A DNA stretch of 64,000 nt, taken from Heterotrichella gracilis (lineage: Eukaryota > Sar > Xanthophyceae > Tribonematales > Xanthonemataceae). A program made the translations under genes and the position numbers. The first letter of the stretch is position 1; each line of letters begins with the position of its first letter. Where the stretch lies: positions 1-64,000 of the forward strand of contig JAULBX010000002.1 in assembly GCA_032358255.1 (NCBI GenBank), in the 5' to 3' direction. Positions 19,475-27,522 of this stretch are shown piece after piece. The notes beneath the pieces are model-generated. The model was not told the origin of the DNA. It saw only the letters and a list, made by a program, of their open reading frames with translations, and did no database searches.

Positions 19475-19724
19475 ATATTGTTAAATTACCTTAATTTTTC
19501 CACTTATAAAAGCCTTAAAAGTATAAACACTAAGCATTAATAACAAGCAAAAAACCTTACATTTTATTAAGCTACTGATTTCCAATTTATTAAACTTTTA
19601 ATACGCTGTTAACATTATTTTCATATTATAAAGCTAAGCACAATGATTTTAATAGAAATTAACAAGTTAAAATGTGGTAACACGAAATTTATAAGTGGTT
19701 AAAAAACCGGGATAAATGGGGATA

Positions 19725-20048
19725 TTATTTTTTCCGTTTCTTCTTTTTAAACAAACGCTTAAAAAATGGTTCGCGTTTATTGTTGTTGTTGAGGTTGGAC
19801 GTTTGCTTGCTTCTTTTCATACGCTTACGCACTTTTTTTGTTTGCAAACGCTTGTGGTATTTTTTGATCGCTTTTTTCTCGGCCCTCTCTTTACGCCTGT
19901 TCTCACGGGCTTCCAGCCTTGCTTTCTTTTGTTGTTTAAGGTCTACTTTTATAGATTTTTCTTTTGGCCCGGTGCCCTTTTCTTGCGAAAAAGCAGGCGA
20001 AAAACTCACTAAGAATAATAATAGAATTATTATAATTTTAGATCTCAT
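19725..20048 (-). CDS. Small very basic exported protein of unknown function
   Basis: 107 residues. An N-terminal signal peptide (MRSKIIIILLLFLVSFSPAFSQ) is followed by a mature part of ~85 residues that is almost half Lys/Arg, with runs such as KKARLEARENRRKERAEKKA and an end FKKLFKKKKRKK-like. No domain is recognised. It overlaps the end of the dCMP deaminase gene by 11 bp in another frame on the same strand, which supports real coding and cotranscription. Such a tail could bind nucleic acid, LPS or cell-wall polymers, but this is speculation from charge alone. A plus-strand open frame overlapping this region has no signal or family resemblance and is a shadow. Confidence 0.65.
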   Translation of the reverse strand: MRSKIIIILLLFLVSFSPAFSQEKGTGPKEKSIKVDLKQQKKARLEARENRRKERAEKKAIKKYHKRLQTKKVRKRMKRSKQTSNLNNNNKREPFFKRLFKKKKRKK

Positions 20049-20505
20049 TCTCTTTTTTGTATTCTACCACTTCAACCCCAAAACGTTTTAAAAAATCAAC
20101 GCCTTCGTCGTTTGCTAAGCCTTTGTATTTGGCATAACTGTGCATAAAATATACTTTTTGAATGCCTGTAGTGTAAATAACCCTGGCACACGAAATACAT
20201 GGCGAAAGTGTTACGTACAATGTTGCACCCTGCATGCTAACCCCATTTTTTGCGGCATACAAAATGGCATTCTGTTCGGCATGCAAAGCTAAAGAACAAC
20301 TTCCCTTGCTATCACGTGGACAGCCAACAACTGGAAATTCGATATCGCAATTATGTGTGCCGGCTGGTGGACCATTATAACCTAAAGAAATAATACGGGT
20401 ATCTTTTGTTAGAACCGCACCCACCTGAGCTTTTACGCAATGTGAGCGAAGGGCAAGCTTTTCAGCCAGTTCCATATAAATATCGTTGAAGGAAGGTTTT
20501 TGCAC
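20038..20505 (-). CDS. dCMP deaminase family protein
   Basis: 155 residues. The zinc-dependent deaminase signature is complete: HAEQNA (His75, Glu77) and SPCISCARVI (Cys103, Cys106). The start is a GTG at 20505, chosen because the family typically begins ~10 residues before a MELA-like segment and runs on to RSHCVKAQVGAVL as here. It converts dCMP to dUMP for dTTP synthesis in the cytoplasm; ComEB-type proteins share the fold. It lies between the nfu-like gene upstream (34-bp gap) and a small basic exported protein downstream (11-bp overlap). The C-terminus (EVVEYKKENEI) overlaps the next start. Confidence 0.92.
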   Translation of the reverse strand: MQKPSFNDIYMELAEKLALRSHCVKAQVGAVLTKDTRIISLGYNGPPAGTHNCDIEFPVVGCPRDSKGSCSLALHAEQNAILYAAKNGVSMQGATLYVTLSPCISCARVIYTTGIQKVYFMHSYAKYKGLANDEGVDFLKRFGVEVVEYKKENEI

Positions 20506-20539
20506 TTGATTTAAGATTTTAGATTTAAGAAATTAAGAT

Positions 20540-21163
20540 TTACAATGCTTCGCTAACCACTTCTTTAACATCATCTGGCAACAAACGTTTTAAAAGCGCT
20601 TCAATACCCGCTTTTAACGTCATGGTGCTGCTTGGACAGCCACTGCAACTGCCGCGCATTTGCACAGTAACAATGCCATCCTTTAGTTCTTTAAAAGTGA
20701 TCATGCCGCCATCCGATTCAACAGCCGGACGAATGTATTGCTCGAGCACTTCAATGATCTTGTTTTCCACATCATTTGTCGGCGGAACGTGTTGTGTATT
20801 TATAGAAACAGTTTCTTTAAAAGAAGAATCTTTTGGCACTTCTTGCTGCGGCAATTTATTGATGATCGCATTGCCTTTATTTAAGTAATCCGTTATAAAA
20901 ACACGTAATTCATCTCTTACCTCTTCCCAAACAATACCATCCTGTTTTGTGATCGTAACAAAGTTAGAGGCAATAAAAATGCTTTTCACAAACGGAAATT
21001 GAAATAATTTTTGAGCAATTGGCGCATCTTTTGTTTCACCTGCAGTTTTATATTCGGCTGTTGCACCACTTACTAAAAGTAATTTATTGGCAACAAACTT
21101 TACACTCGAAGGATTTGGCGTTTCTTCTACGTAAATAATAAAAGGTATTTCGTTGGGATTCAT
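20540..21163 (-). CDS. Nfu-type iron-sulfur cluster carrier (NifU family)
   Basis: 207 residues. It has an N-terminal Nfu_N-like domain (about 8-100, starting IYVEETPNPSSVKFVANK) and a C-terminal NifU-like domain (about 135-207) with the cluster-binding CSGC motif (Cys173, Cys176) in GSCSGCPSSTMTLKAGIE. Nfu proteins take [4Fe-4S] clusters from the main scaffold and pass them to client enzymes. One possible client in this window is the radical SAM protein at 59352-60746, although most clients will be elsewhere. Divergent from nadB with a 72-bp gap. Confidence 0.93.
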   Translation of the reverse strand: MNPNEIPFIIYVEETPNPSSVKFVANKLLLVSGATAEYKTAGETKDAPIAQKLFQFPFVKSIFIASNFVTITKQDGIVWEEVRDELRVFITDYLNKGNAIINKLPQQEVPKDSSFKETVSINTQHVPPTNDVENKIIEVLEQYIRPAVESDGGMITFKELKDGIVTVQMRGSCSGCPSSTMTLKAGIEALLKRLLPDDVKEVVSEAL

Positions 21164-21171
21164 ATAGACTG

Positions 21172-21179
21172 CAAATTTA
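21172..21179 (-). promoter_or_regulatory. -7 box-like element before the nfu gene
   Basis: The minus strand reads TAAATTTG, an exact TAnnTTTG match, 9 bp before the ATG at 21163. No clear -33 TTG is seen at the expected distance. Confidence 0.35.
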
Positions 21180-21235
21180 CAAACTAAAAGCTTATGATTT
21201 GCCTTTAAATAATAGTACTTTTACGCCAAACGATC

Positions 21236-22795
21236 ATGCAGATAAAAACTGATTTTTTAGTTATCGGGTCCGGTATAGCAGGCCTAAGTTTTGCACTTAA
21301 AGTGGCAGAAAAAGGCAAAGTAATTTTAATTACCAAAAGCAACGAAGATGAAAGCAACACCAAATATGCCCAGGGTGGCATTGCTGCTGTGTGGCATGAT
21401 AAAGACAGCATAGAAAAACATGTGGCAGACACTTTAAATGCCGGTGGCGGATTGTGTGATGAAAGAATTGTGAGAATGGTTGTTGCCGAAGGCACTGATC
21501 GTGTAAAAGAATTAATTGAACTGGGAACGAAGTTTGACAAAACAGAAAAAGGCGAATATGATCTTGCTAAAGAAGGTGGACATAGCGAAAACAGGATCTT
21601 GCATTATAAAGATATTACGGGCTTTGAAATTGAACGCGCTTTACTGCAACAGATCCACAGCCATAAGAATATTACAGTTTACGATCATTATTTCGCCATT
21701 GATATTATTACCCAACATCATTTAGGAAAAACGGTCACTTCTAAAACGCCCGACATTACGTGTTATGGCGCTTATATTGTAAATACTAAAACCGGTGTTA
21801 TTGATACCGTACTTTCAAAATTCACAATTATGGCAACCGGCGGTGCCGGCCACGTTTATGCAACAACTACCAACCCTAAAATTGCAACGGGCGATGGTAT
21901 TGCTATGGTGTATCGCGCAAAAGGTCTTGTAAAAGACATGGAGTTCGTGCAGTTTCACCCTACTTCACTTTATAATCCGGGCGAGAACCCAAGTTTTTTA
22001 ATTACCGAGGCCATGCGTGGTTTTGGTGGTGTTTTAAAAACACAGGACGGACGTGAGTTCATGCAAAAATATGACAGCCGCGGTTCTTTAGCCCCACGCG
22101 ATATTGTTGCGCGTGCTATTGACAACGAATTAAAAATGAAAGGCGAAGATTTTGTTTTTTTAGATTGCCGCCATTTTGATAGAAAAGGATTTATTGAGCA
22201 CTTTCCAAATATTTATAACAAGTGCATGAGTTTGGGAATTGATCCGTTTGTGAAAATGATCCCTGTGGTTCCGGCACAACATTATTTATGTGGTGGCATT
22301 GGCGTTAATGATAATGGACAATCTTCTATCAAAAATTTATATGCTATTGGCGAATGTGCCTGCACAGGTTTACATGGCGCTAATCGTTTGGCAAGTAATT
22401 CGTTATTAGAAGCGGTTGTATTTGCGCACCGCGCAGCGGAAGAAGTAAAAACTTTAGTTAATAAAGTTGAGATTGAAAATAATATTCCTGAATGGGATGC
22501 CGAAGGGACAGAACATGCTGAAGAGATGATCTTAATTACACAATCGCAAAGAGAGGTGCAGCAAATTATGAGTAATTACGTTGGCATTGTGCGCAGCGAA
22601 TTACGTTTAAAACGTGCCTTCGATCGTTTAGAAATTTTGTACATAGAAAATGAAGCCCTGTATGATAAAACGGTCATTACCCAAAAATTGTGTGAGCTGC
22701 GAAATTTAATTTGTATTGGTTATTTAATTATTAAACAAGCCATGAAACGCAAAGAAAGTGTTGGCTTGCATTATATGGTAAATTATAAGAAGTAA
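21236..22795 (+). CDS. nadB: L-aspartate oxidase
   Basis: 519 residues. The N-terminal FAD-binding Rossmann motif GSGIAGLSFAL (11-21) is followed by the flavoprotein substrate loops HPTSLYN, TEAMRGFGG, DSRGSLAPRDIVARAID and HYLCGGIGVNDNGQSS, then GECACTGLHGANRLASNSLLEA, all typical of NadB rather than succinate dehydrogenase. It oxidises L-aspartate to iminoaspartate, the first step of NAD synthesis. nadA and nadC are not in the window. It is preceded by a divergent nfu gene, and a short inverted repeat element follows the stop. Confidence 0.95.
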   Translation: MQIKTDFLVIGSGIAGLSFALKVAEKGKVILITKSNEDESNTKYAQGGIAAVWHDKDSIEKHVADTLNAGGGLCDERIVRMVVAEGTDRVKELIELGTKFDKTEKGEYDLAKEGGHSENRILHYKDITGFEIERALLQQIHSHKNITVYDHYFAIDIITQHHLGKTVTSKTPDITCYGAYIVNTKTGVIDTVLSKFTIMATGGAGHVYATTTNPKIATGDGIAMVYRAKGLVKDMEFVQFHPTSLYNPGENPSFLITEAMRGFGGVLKTQDGREFMQKYDSRGSLAPRDIVARAIDNELKMKGEDFVFLDCRHFDRKGFIEHFPNIYNKCMSLGIDPFVKMIPVVPAQHYLCGGIGVNDNGQSSIKNLYAIGECACTGLHGANRLASNSLLEAVVFAHRAAEEVKTLVNKVEIENNIPEWDAEGTEHAEEMILITQSQREVQQIMSNYVGIVRSELRLKRAFDRLEILYIENEALYDKTVITQKLCELRNLICIGYLIIKQAMKRKESVGLHYMVNYKK

Positions 22796-22797
22796 AC

Positions 22798-22910
22798 CCG
22801 TCATCGCGAGGAAGAATGACGAAGCGATCTCACACAAAGAACTAATACAATACTTTAATTTTTGAAATAAACTGGGTTTGAGATTGCTTCGCTAACGCTC
22901 GCAATGACGG
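22798..22910. repeat. Palindromic intergenic repeat, copy 1
   Basis: The ends CCGTCATCGCGAG (22798-22810) and CTCGCAATGACGG (22898-22910) are inverted with one mismatch. Inside are second arms, GAAGCGATCTC and GAGATTGCTTCG. A related copy is at 62129-62220. Copies of this GTCATTGCGAG type are known as scattered intergenic repeats in many bacteria. It abuts the TAG stop of the helicase gene (22913-22915). Confidence 0.85.
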
Positions 22911-22912
22911 CG

Positions 22913-25429
22913 CTACCCCTCCTCTCTCATTTTCAACGCTAAAACATATTTTATTTCCGAGAAAGAAATATCAGCGGGCAATTTACTTTTTATTGGATTT
23001 AATCCGGCAGCCTTATCAAATTTTTCCAAAGCCCGCATAATTGTTTTTTGTTTTTCGGGAGAAACTAAAAAATCAATATTTATTTCGCCACTGGCAACAT
23101 AAGGTGTTAAATGACTTTCTAATGTTGCTTTTGTAAAACCACGCATGATAGAAATTTCTTCAAGACTTAAACCCTCTTTAAATAATTTAAAGGTTTGTTC
23201 GCTGCTACTTACTTTTTTTTCTTTTCCTTCAACTGCAGTTTTTTCCTTTTTTGTTTTCTTTGTTTTAGTTGGCGCTTTTGCGTCCATGTTCGATTCCAGC
23301 TCATGCTCCTCCATAAATGCTTTTATGATCTTCAAAAAATCATCTCCAAATGCTTCTACCTTTGCTTCTCCAAAACCGCTTATTTTCATTAATTCATCAG
23401 ACGTAGTCGGTAAAAATTCAGTCAATTCTTTTAAGGTCTTGTTACTGGCAACCATATAAATTGGTTTTTGCTCATCGTTACAAATATCATCGCGCAGCAA
23501 TAATAATTTTTTGTACAACGCGGGATGACTAACATCTCCCGAAATTTTTGCGTTCCTCGCATTCTCATAAATATTTATGCGAATAGCAGGATAAACAATT
23601 TTTAATTTTGCTTTTAAGAACTCATGTAAATTAAATCCATAGGCGCTCGACTTAAATAAAGCCAATTTCGTAAACACCTGCTCAAACAAACTTTGTAGCT
23701 CAGTATTTATTTCTTCAGCCGCTTCTTTACTCTCGGTAGTAAAAGGAATATTCTTTAGTAAACTATTTACTTGCTCTAATTCAGTTTGAAAATATGCAGA
23801 AGCTTGTTCCAAACGTTTGCGGACACCTTCGTCATGCTCTACGTTTGTTGAAGCGGCAATTAAATTACTTAATTGATTTTTAAATTTTAAACTCACTTCA
23901 TTCAGCGCATCCAGTTTTGAAAAGAACTTTTCGCTCCAATCATTTAAAGAAGCATGAACCTTTGTTTTATATAACTGAAAAAGTCCAGCAACATCTTTGC
24001 GCACATAAATAATGTCGGTAAGATCAAAAAGACCGATCAAAACAGTTTTGATGTATTCATTTTTCGACGACTTAAAAATAGAATCAATAGCGTTTTGATC
24101 TTGTTTATTTTCGGAAGAAAAATTCAGGATCTTTTTATCATTAAATAACGTCTCTGCATTTATTTTTGAGCTCAACGTTAAACCCGCTAAACTGCGGCAG
24201 CGGCTTAACGCCACGTATACCTGCCCCGCACTAAAAGAGTGCGCAGCGTCTATAATAACTTTTTCAAACGTTAAACCCTGACTTTTATGAATGGTAATTG
24301 CCCAGGCCAAACGCAAAGGGTACTGCGAAAACGTGCCTAATATTTCCTCTTCAACAACCTTTGTTTCCTTATTTAATTTATAAGATACATTGCTCCAGGC
24401 TTCTTTGTTAACTTCAATTTCTTCATGATCCTCTTCGCATTTTACTTTTATAACGCTGTCACTTAAATACGTTACTATACCAATTTTACCGTTATAGTAA
24501 TTTTTTTCAGGATTGTTTTTTAGGAACATGACACGCGTTCCTTTTTTTAAAGTTAACTGTTCGTCTGCCGGATAATTCTTTTCGTTAAAAATACCTTCTA
24601 CTTTACATCTAAAGGTGTAAGCTTTGTCTGGCAGGGATCCTATTAATTTTTGATTTATCTCATCTGCTTTTTGGTTGTGTGTTGTTAACGTAATATTTGA
24701 TTGGATAAATTCCTGAGAAAGGTCTGCGCGATAATGTCCGTTAAGTGTTTCAAGATCATTCAGGCTTAAATTATTATTCCGTACCTTATTTAAAATATCA
24801 ATAAAAGCAGTTTCGTTTTGGCGATAGATCTTTTCCAGCTCAATGTAAACCGCTGGATTATTTCGAAAAACAAGGCTGTCAAAAAAATACGGACTTTGAT
24901 AAATGTGATTCAATAAACGCCACTCTTCGGGATTAACTACAGGTGGCAATTGATGCATGTCGCCAATGAACATTACCTGAACGCCGCCAAAAGGCAAATG
25001 TGTTTTTTTTCGGGTGCTACGTAAAACAAAATCTATCTGATCTAAAAGATCGGCCCGCACCATACTAATTTCATCTATCACCAATAATTCCAGTTTCCTG
25101 AAAATAGAGAGACGTAAACTATTGTATTTAAATTGTGCGGCCGCTGCTGCGGTTTGAGAAAAATCTACCTGATGTTCTAAATTTAATACCGGTAAAAAAG
25201 GAGCAAAAGCAAATTGAAAAAAGGAATGAATGGTACTTCCGCCGGCATTAATGGCGGCAACACCTGTTGGGGCAACCACCGCCATTTGTTTAATGGTATT
25301 TTCTTTAATGTACTTTAGTAAGGTTGTTTTGCCTGTGCCTGCCTTACCCGTTAAGAAAATGGGTTGGTTGGTTTGGTTTACAAAATTTAAAACGTGCTCA
25401 AATTGGGCATTTATTTCTATAGTACTCAT
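22913..25429 (-). CDS. PIF1-like helicase with C-terminal HRDC and HTH domains
   Basis: 838 residues. Residues ~1-440 are a superfamily 1B helicase: Walker A GKAGTGKT (28-35), Walker B VIDEIS with Asp/Glu119-120, a GDMHQLPPV loop and the C-terminal motif ITIHKSQGLTFEKVIID followed by VYVALSRCRSL. A central ~200-residue part is helical and Lys/Glu-rich. Residues ~640-710 form an HRDC-like domain (KPIYMVASNKTLKELTEFLP). A Lys-rich linker leads to a helix-turn-helix (FKEGLSLEEISIMRGFTKATLESHL, the type in RecQ C-termini). It probably unwinds DNA in replication or repair. The RecQ-like tail on a PIF1-like motor is a fusion known in Bacteroidota. Divergent from an aldehyde dehydrogenase (42 bp). 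Confidence 0.88.
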   Translation of the reverse strand: MSTIEINAQFEHVLNFVNQTNQPIFLTGKAGTGKTTLLKYIKENTIKQMAVVAPTGVAAINAGGSTIHSFFQFAFAPFLPVLNLEHQVDFSQTAAAAAQFKYNSLRLSIFRKLELLVIDEISMVRADLLDQIDFVLRSTRKKTHLPFGGVQVMFIGDMHQLPPVVNPEEWRLLNHIYQSPYFFDSLVFRNNPAVYIELEKIYRQNETAFIDILNKVRNNNLSLNDLETLNGHYRADLSQEFIQSNITLTTHNQKADEINQKLIGSLPDKAYTFRCKVEGIFNEKNYPADEQLTLKKGTRVMFLKNNPEKNYYNGKIGIVTYLSDSVIKVKCEEDHEEIEVNKEAWSNVSYKLNKETKVVEEEILGTFSQYPLRLAWAITIHKSQGLTFEKVIIDAAHSFSAGQVYVALSRCRSLAGLTLSSKINAETLFNDKKILNFSSENKQDQNAIDSIFKSSKNEYIKTVLIGLFDLTDIIYVRKDVAGLFQLYKTKVHASLNDWSEKFFSKLDALNEVSLKFKNQLSNLIAASTNVEHDEGVRKRLEQASAYFQTELEQVNSLLKNIPFTTESKEAAEEINTELQSLFEQVFTKLALFKSSAYGFNLHEFLKAKLKIVYPAIRINIYENARNAKISGDVSHPALYKKLLLLRDDICNDEQKPIYMVASNKTLKELTEFLPTTSDELMKISGFGEAKVEAFGDDFLKIIKAFMEEHELESNMDAKAPTKTKKTKKEKTAVEGKEKKVSSSEQTFKLFKEGLSLEEISIMRGFTKATLESHLTPYVASGEINIDFLVSPEKQKTIMRALEKFDKAAGLNPIKSKLPADISFSEIKYVLALKMREEG

Positions 25430-25471
25430 TATTCATGCAAAATAAAGCAAATTTTATAACTTTATAGCAAT

Positions 25472-26887
25472 ATGATCGATTATAAAATATACTGCGCCGG
25501 AAAATTTATTTCAACTCCAAAAAAATTGGAAGTCACTAATAAATATTCTCATGAAGTTTACGCTGCAACGTATTTAGCAGATAAAACAATTCTTAACTCA
25601 GCAATTATTGCTGCCGAAAAAGCAAAACACGTTTGTAAAGAATTAACCTCGCTTGAAAAATTCACGGCTTTAAAATTTATTTCGGAAGAACTTGAAAAGA
25701 ATAAAAAACATTTAGCCAAAGTTTTATGCATTGAAAGTGGTAAACCAATTATTTATGCAATTGGCGAAATTGAACGTGCCTCGCAAACATTTTTAATTGC
25801 CGCAGAAGAATGTAAACGATTACCTAAAGAATACATGAGCCTTGACTGGACCGCCAACGGAAAAAATAAAGAAGGCCTTATAAATTATTTTCCCATTGGT
25901 ATTGTCGCAGGAATATCGCCCTTTAATTTCCCTATGAATTTAGCCGTGCACAAAATTGCACCGGCTATTGCAGCGGGCTGCCCCATCATTTTAAAACCTG
26001 CTTCCACTACTCCACTTTCAACATTAGAATTAGCCCACATAATCGCAAAAACAAATTTGCCAAAAGGCATGATCTCTATTTTACCAATGGATAGAACCAC
26101 AGGGAATTTATTGGTGACCGATGATCGCATTAACCTCTTAAGTTTTACAGGCTCACCGGCAATTGGCTGGGAATTAAAAAAACAAAGCAGTAAAAAGAAA
26201 GTTATTTTAGAACTTGGCGGTAATGCAGGTGTAATAATTTCTGAAGGTGTTGATATTAAAAAAATAATTGCAAAATGTTTGGCAGGTGCGTTTTCGTATA
26301 GCGGACAAATTTGCATTCACGCCCAACGTTTTGTTGTACACCCAACCGTGTTTGATGAATTTTTAAGTTTAATGACAAAAGAAACAGAAAAATTATTAGC
26401 GGGTGATCCTTTAAAAAAGGAAACAAAGATCTCTGTTATGATTGATGAAGAAAATGCAAAACGTGTTGACGAATGGGTAAAAGAAGCCGTAAAACAAGGT
26501 GCTAAATTAATTTGCGGTGGTAAAAGAAAAAAGACATTTTACGAGCCAACTATTTTAACCAACACCAATTCTAAGATGAAAGTAAATGCCGAAGAAGTTT
26601 TTGGTCCAGTAATTTGTGTAGAAAAATATAACGGAAAAATAGAAGATGCTATTAAAAAAATAAACGATTCTAAATTTGGTTTGCAGTGTGGTGTATTTAC
26701 CGATTCTGTTTCAGAATTAGATCAATGCTTTAAGCATATAGAAGTAGGCGGCATTATTCATAATGATGTGCCAACGTTACGTTTTGATCAAATGCCATAT
26801 GGTGGTGTAAAAGAAAGTGGGCTTGGGCGAGAAGGTGTTAAGTATGCCATCATGGATATGATGGAACCAAAGATTCTTGTGAAATAA
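25472..26887 (+). CDS. NAD(P)+-dependent aldehyde dehydrogenase
   Basis: 471 residues, the normal length. Catalytic residues are in place: Asn152 in SPFNFP, Glu247 in LELGG and Cys281 in YSGQICIHAQR. The Rossmann fold carries LLSFTGSPAIG. The sequence resembles the ALDH branch that includes lactaldehyde, succinate semialdehyde and non-phosphorylating glyceraldehyde-3-phosphate dehydrogenases; the substrate cannot be fixed from sequence. It is monocistronic, with a divergent helicase upstream and a 635-bp gene-free repeat island downstream. A TAACTTTA element at 25457-25464 is a weak -7-like match. Confidence 0.9.
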   Translation: MIDYKIYCAGKFISTPKKLEVTNKYSHEVYAATYLADKTILNSAIIAAEKAKHVCKELTSLEKFTALKFISEELEKNKKHLAKVLCIESGKPIIYAIGEIERASQTFLIAAEECKRLPKEYMSLDWTANGKNKEGLINYFPIGIVAGISPFNFPMNLAVHKIAPAIAAGCPIILKPASTTPLSTLELAHIIAKTNLPKGMISILPMDRTTGNLLVTDDRINLLSFTGSPAIGWELKKQSSKKKVILELGGNAGVIISEGVDIKKIIAKCLAGAFSYSGQICIHAQRFVVHPTVFDEFLSLMTKETEKLLAGDPLKKETKISVMIDEENAKRVDEWVKEAVKQGAKLICGGKRKKTFYEPTILTNTNSKMKVNAEEVFGPVICVEKYNGKIEDAIKKINDSKFGLQCGVFTDSVSELDQCFKHIEVGGIIHNDVPTLRFDQMPYGGVKESGLGREGVKYAIMDMMEPKILVK

Positions 26888-27522
26888 ATTTGTTTTTCTT
26901 GATGTTTTTTTGTCACCTTTATTGCAAGACAAATGCGCTGAGCACATTTGAGCCGGCTTTGTGCGGCGGCACAATTTTTCTTTTTTACTTTTCCTTAGTC
27001 GAAAAGTAAACAAAAGACAAGGCAAAACAATCTTTCCACGCACTCTTGATTTTTCTTGAAAGGCTAATAAAGTAAAAAATTCTGTTCATCGTTTTAATTT
27101 GGAAAGAACAGAATTTTAAACGACAAGCGCCTTTATTGCCTTTCTACAAAAAATCAATTCACCCTCTCACGGGCCAAGCGTTTTGCCTGGTCCACGCGCC
27201 GAAAACTCAAACATCTAACCGCAGATGCGGACTTAATGCTGTTCGCGTAAGCACACAATGTGAGTCGGCCTCATAAGATTTTGCGTAAAAAATCTTGCCA
27301 TTCAAAAGCGTTGGCGTGTGCGAAGATGATTTTGGCTGTTCGCGAAGCGCTTAAATCATCGGCTTGAATGACAATGATTTTTAGCAAAATATTATGAAAG
27401 CCTTGATTTTTTGGTTACTTCCGCACCATCCCGCTCAATGCTCCGCATTGCCGTCATCAAGCAAAAAGTGACGACAGAAATAAGTTCGGAAAATAAAAAG
27501 TGGAGAAAAGAATAATTTAGAA
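26888..27522. repeat. 635-bp gene-free, palindrome-rich repeat island
   Basis: No credible gene is seen. The first part (26890-27050) is a C/G-box stretch followed by a perfect 10-bp inverted repeat TTTACTTTTC/GAAAAGTAAA (26984-26993, 27001-27010). A 12-bp stem AAAATTCTGTTC/GAACAGAATTTT lies at 27076-27117. A third block (27275-27370) has nested inverted arms: AAGATTTT/AAAATCTT, CATTCAA/TTGAATG and GATGATTT/AAATCATC around a TTCGCGAA centre. The end (27400-27475) has a TTGATTTTTTGGTTACTT stretch and a TCAAGCAAAAAGTGAC stretch. Base composition is more GC-rich than the flanks in places. It resembles composite intergenic repeats I recall from Bacteroidota genomes. Confidence 0.65.

Noticed and set aside
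25885-26316. 143-residue minus-strand open frame
   Set aside because: Fully antisense to the aldehyde dehydrogenase catalytic region, which is unmistakable on the plus strand.
26777-27043. 88-residue minus-strand open frame over the repeat island
   Set aside because: It overlaps the end of the aldehyde dehydrogenase and an inverted repeat; Lys/Arg/Cys-rich translation without a credible start or family.
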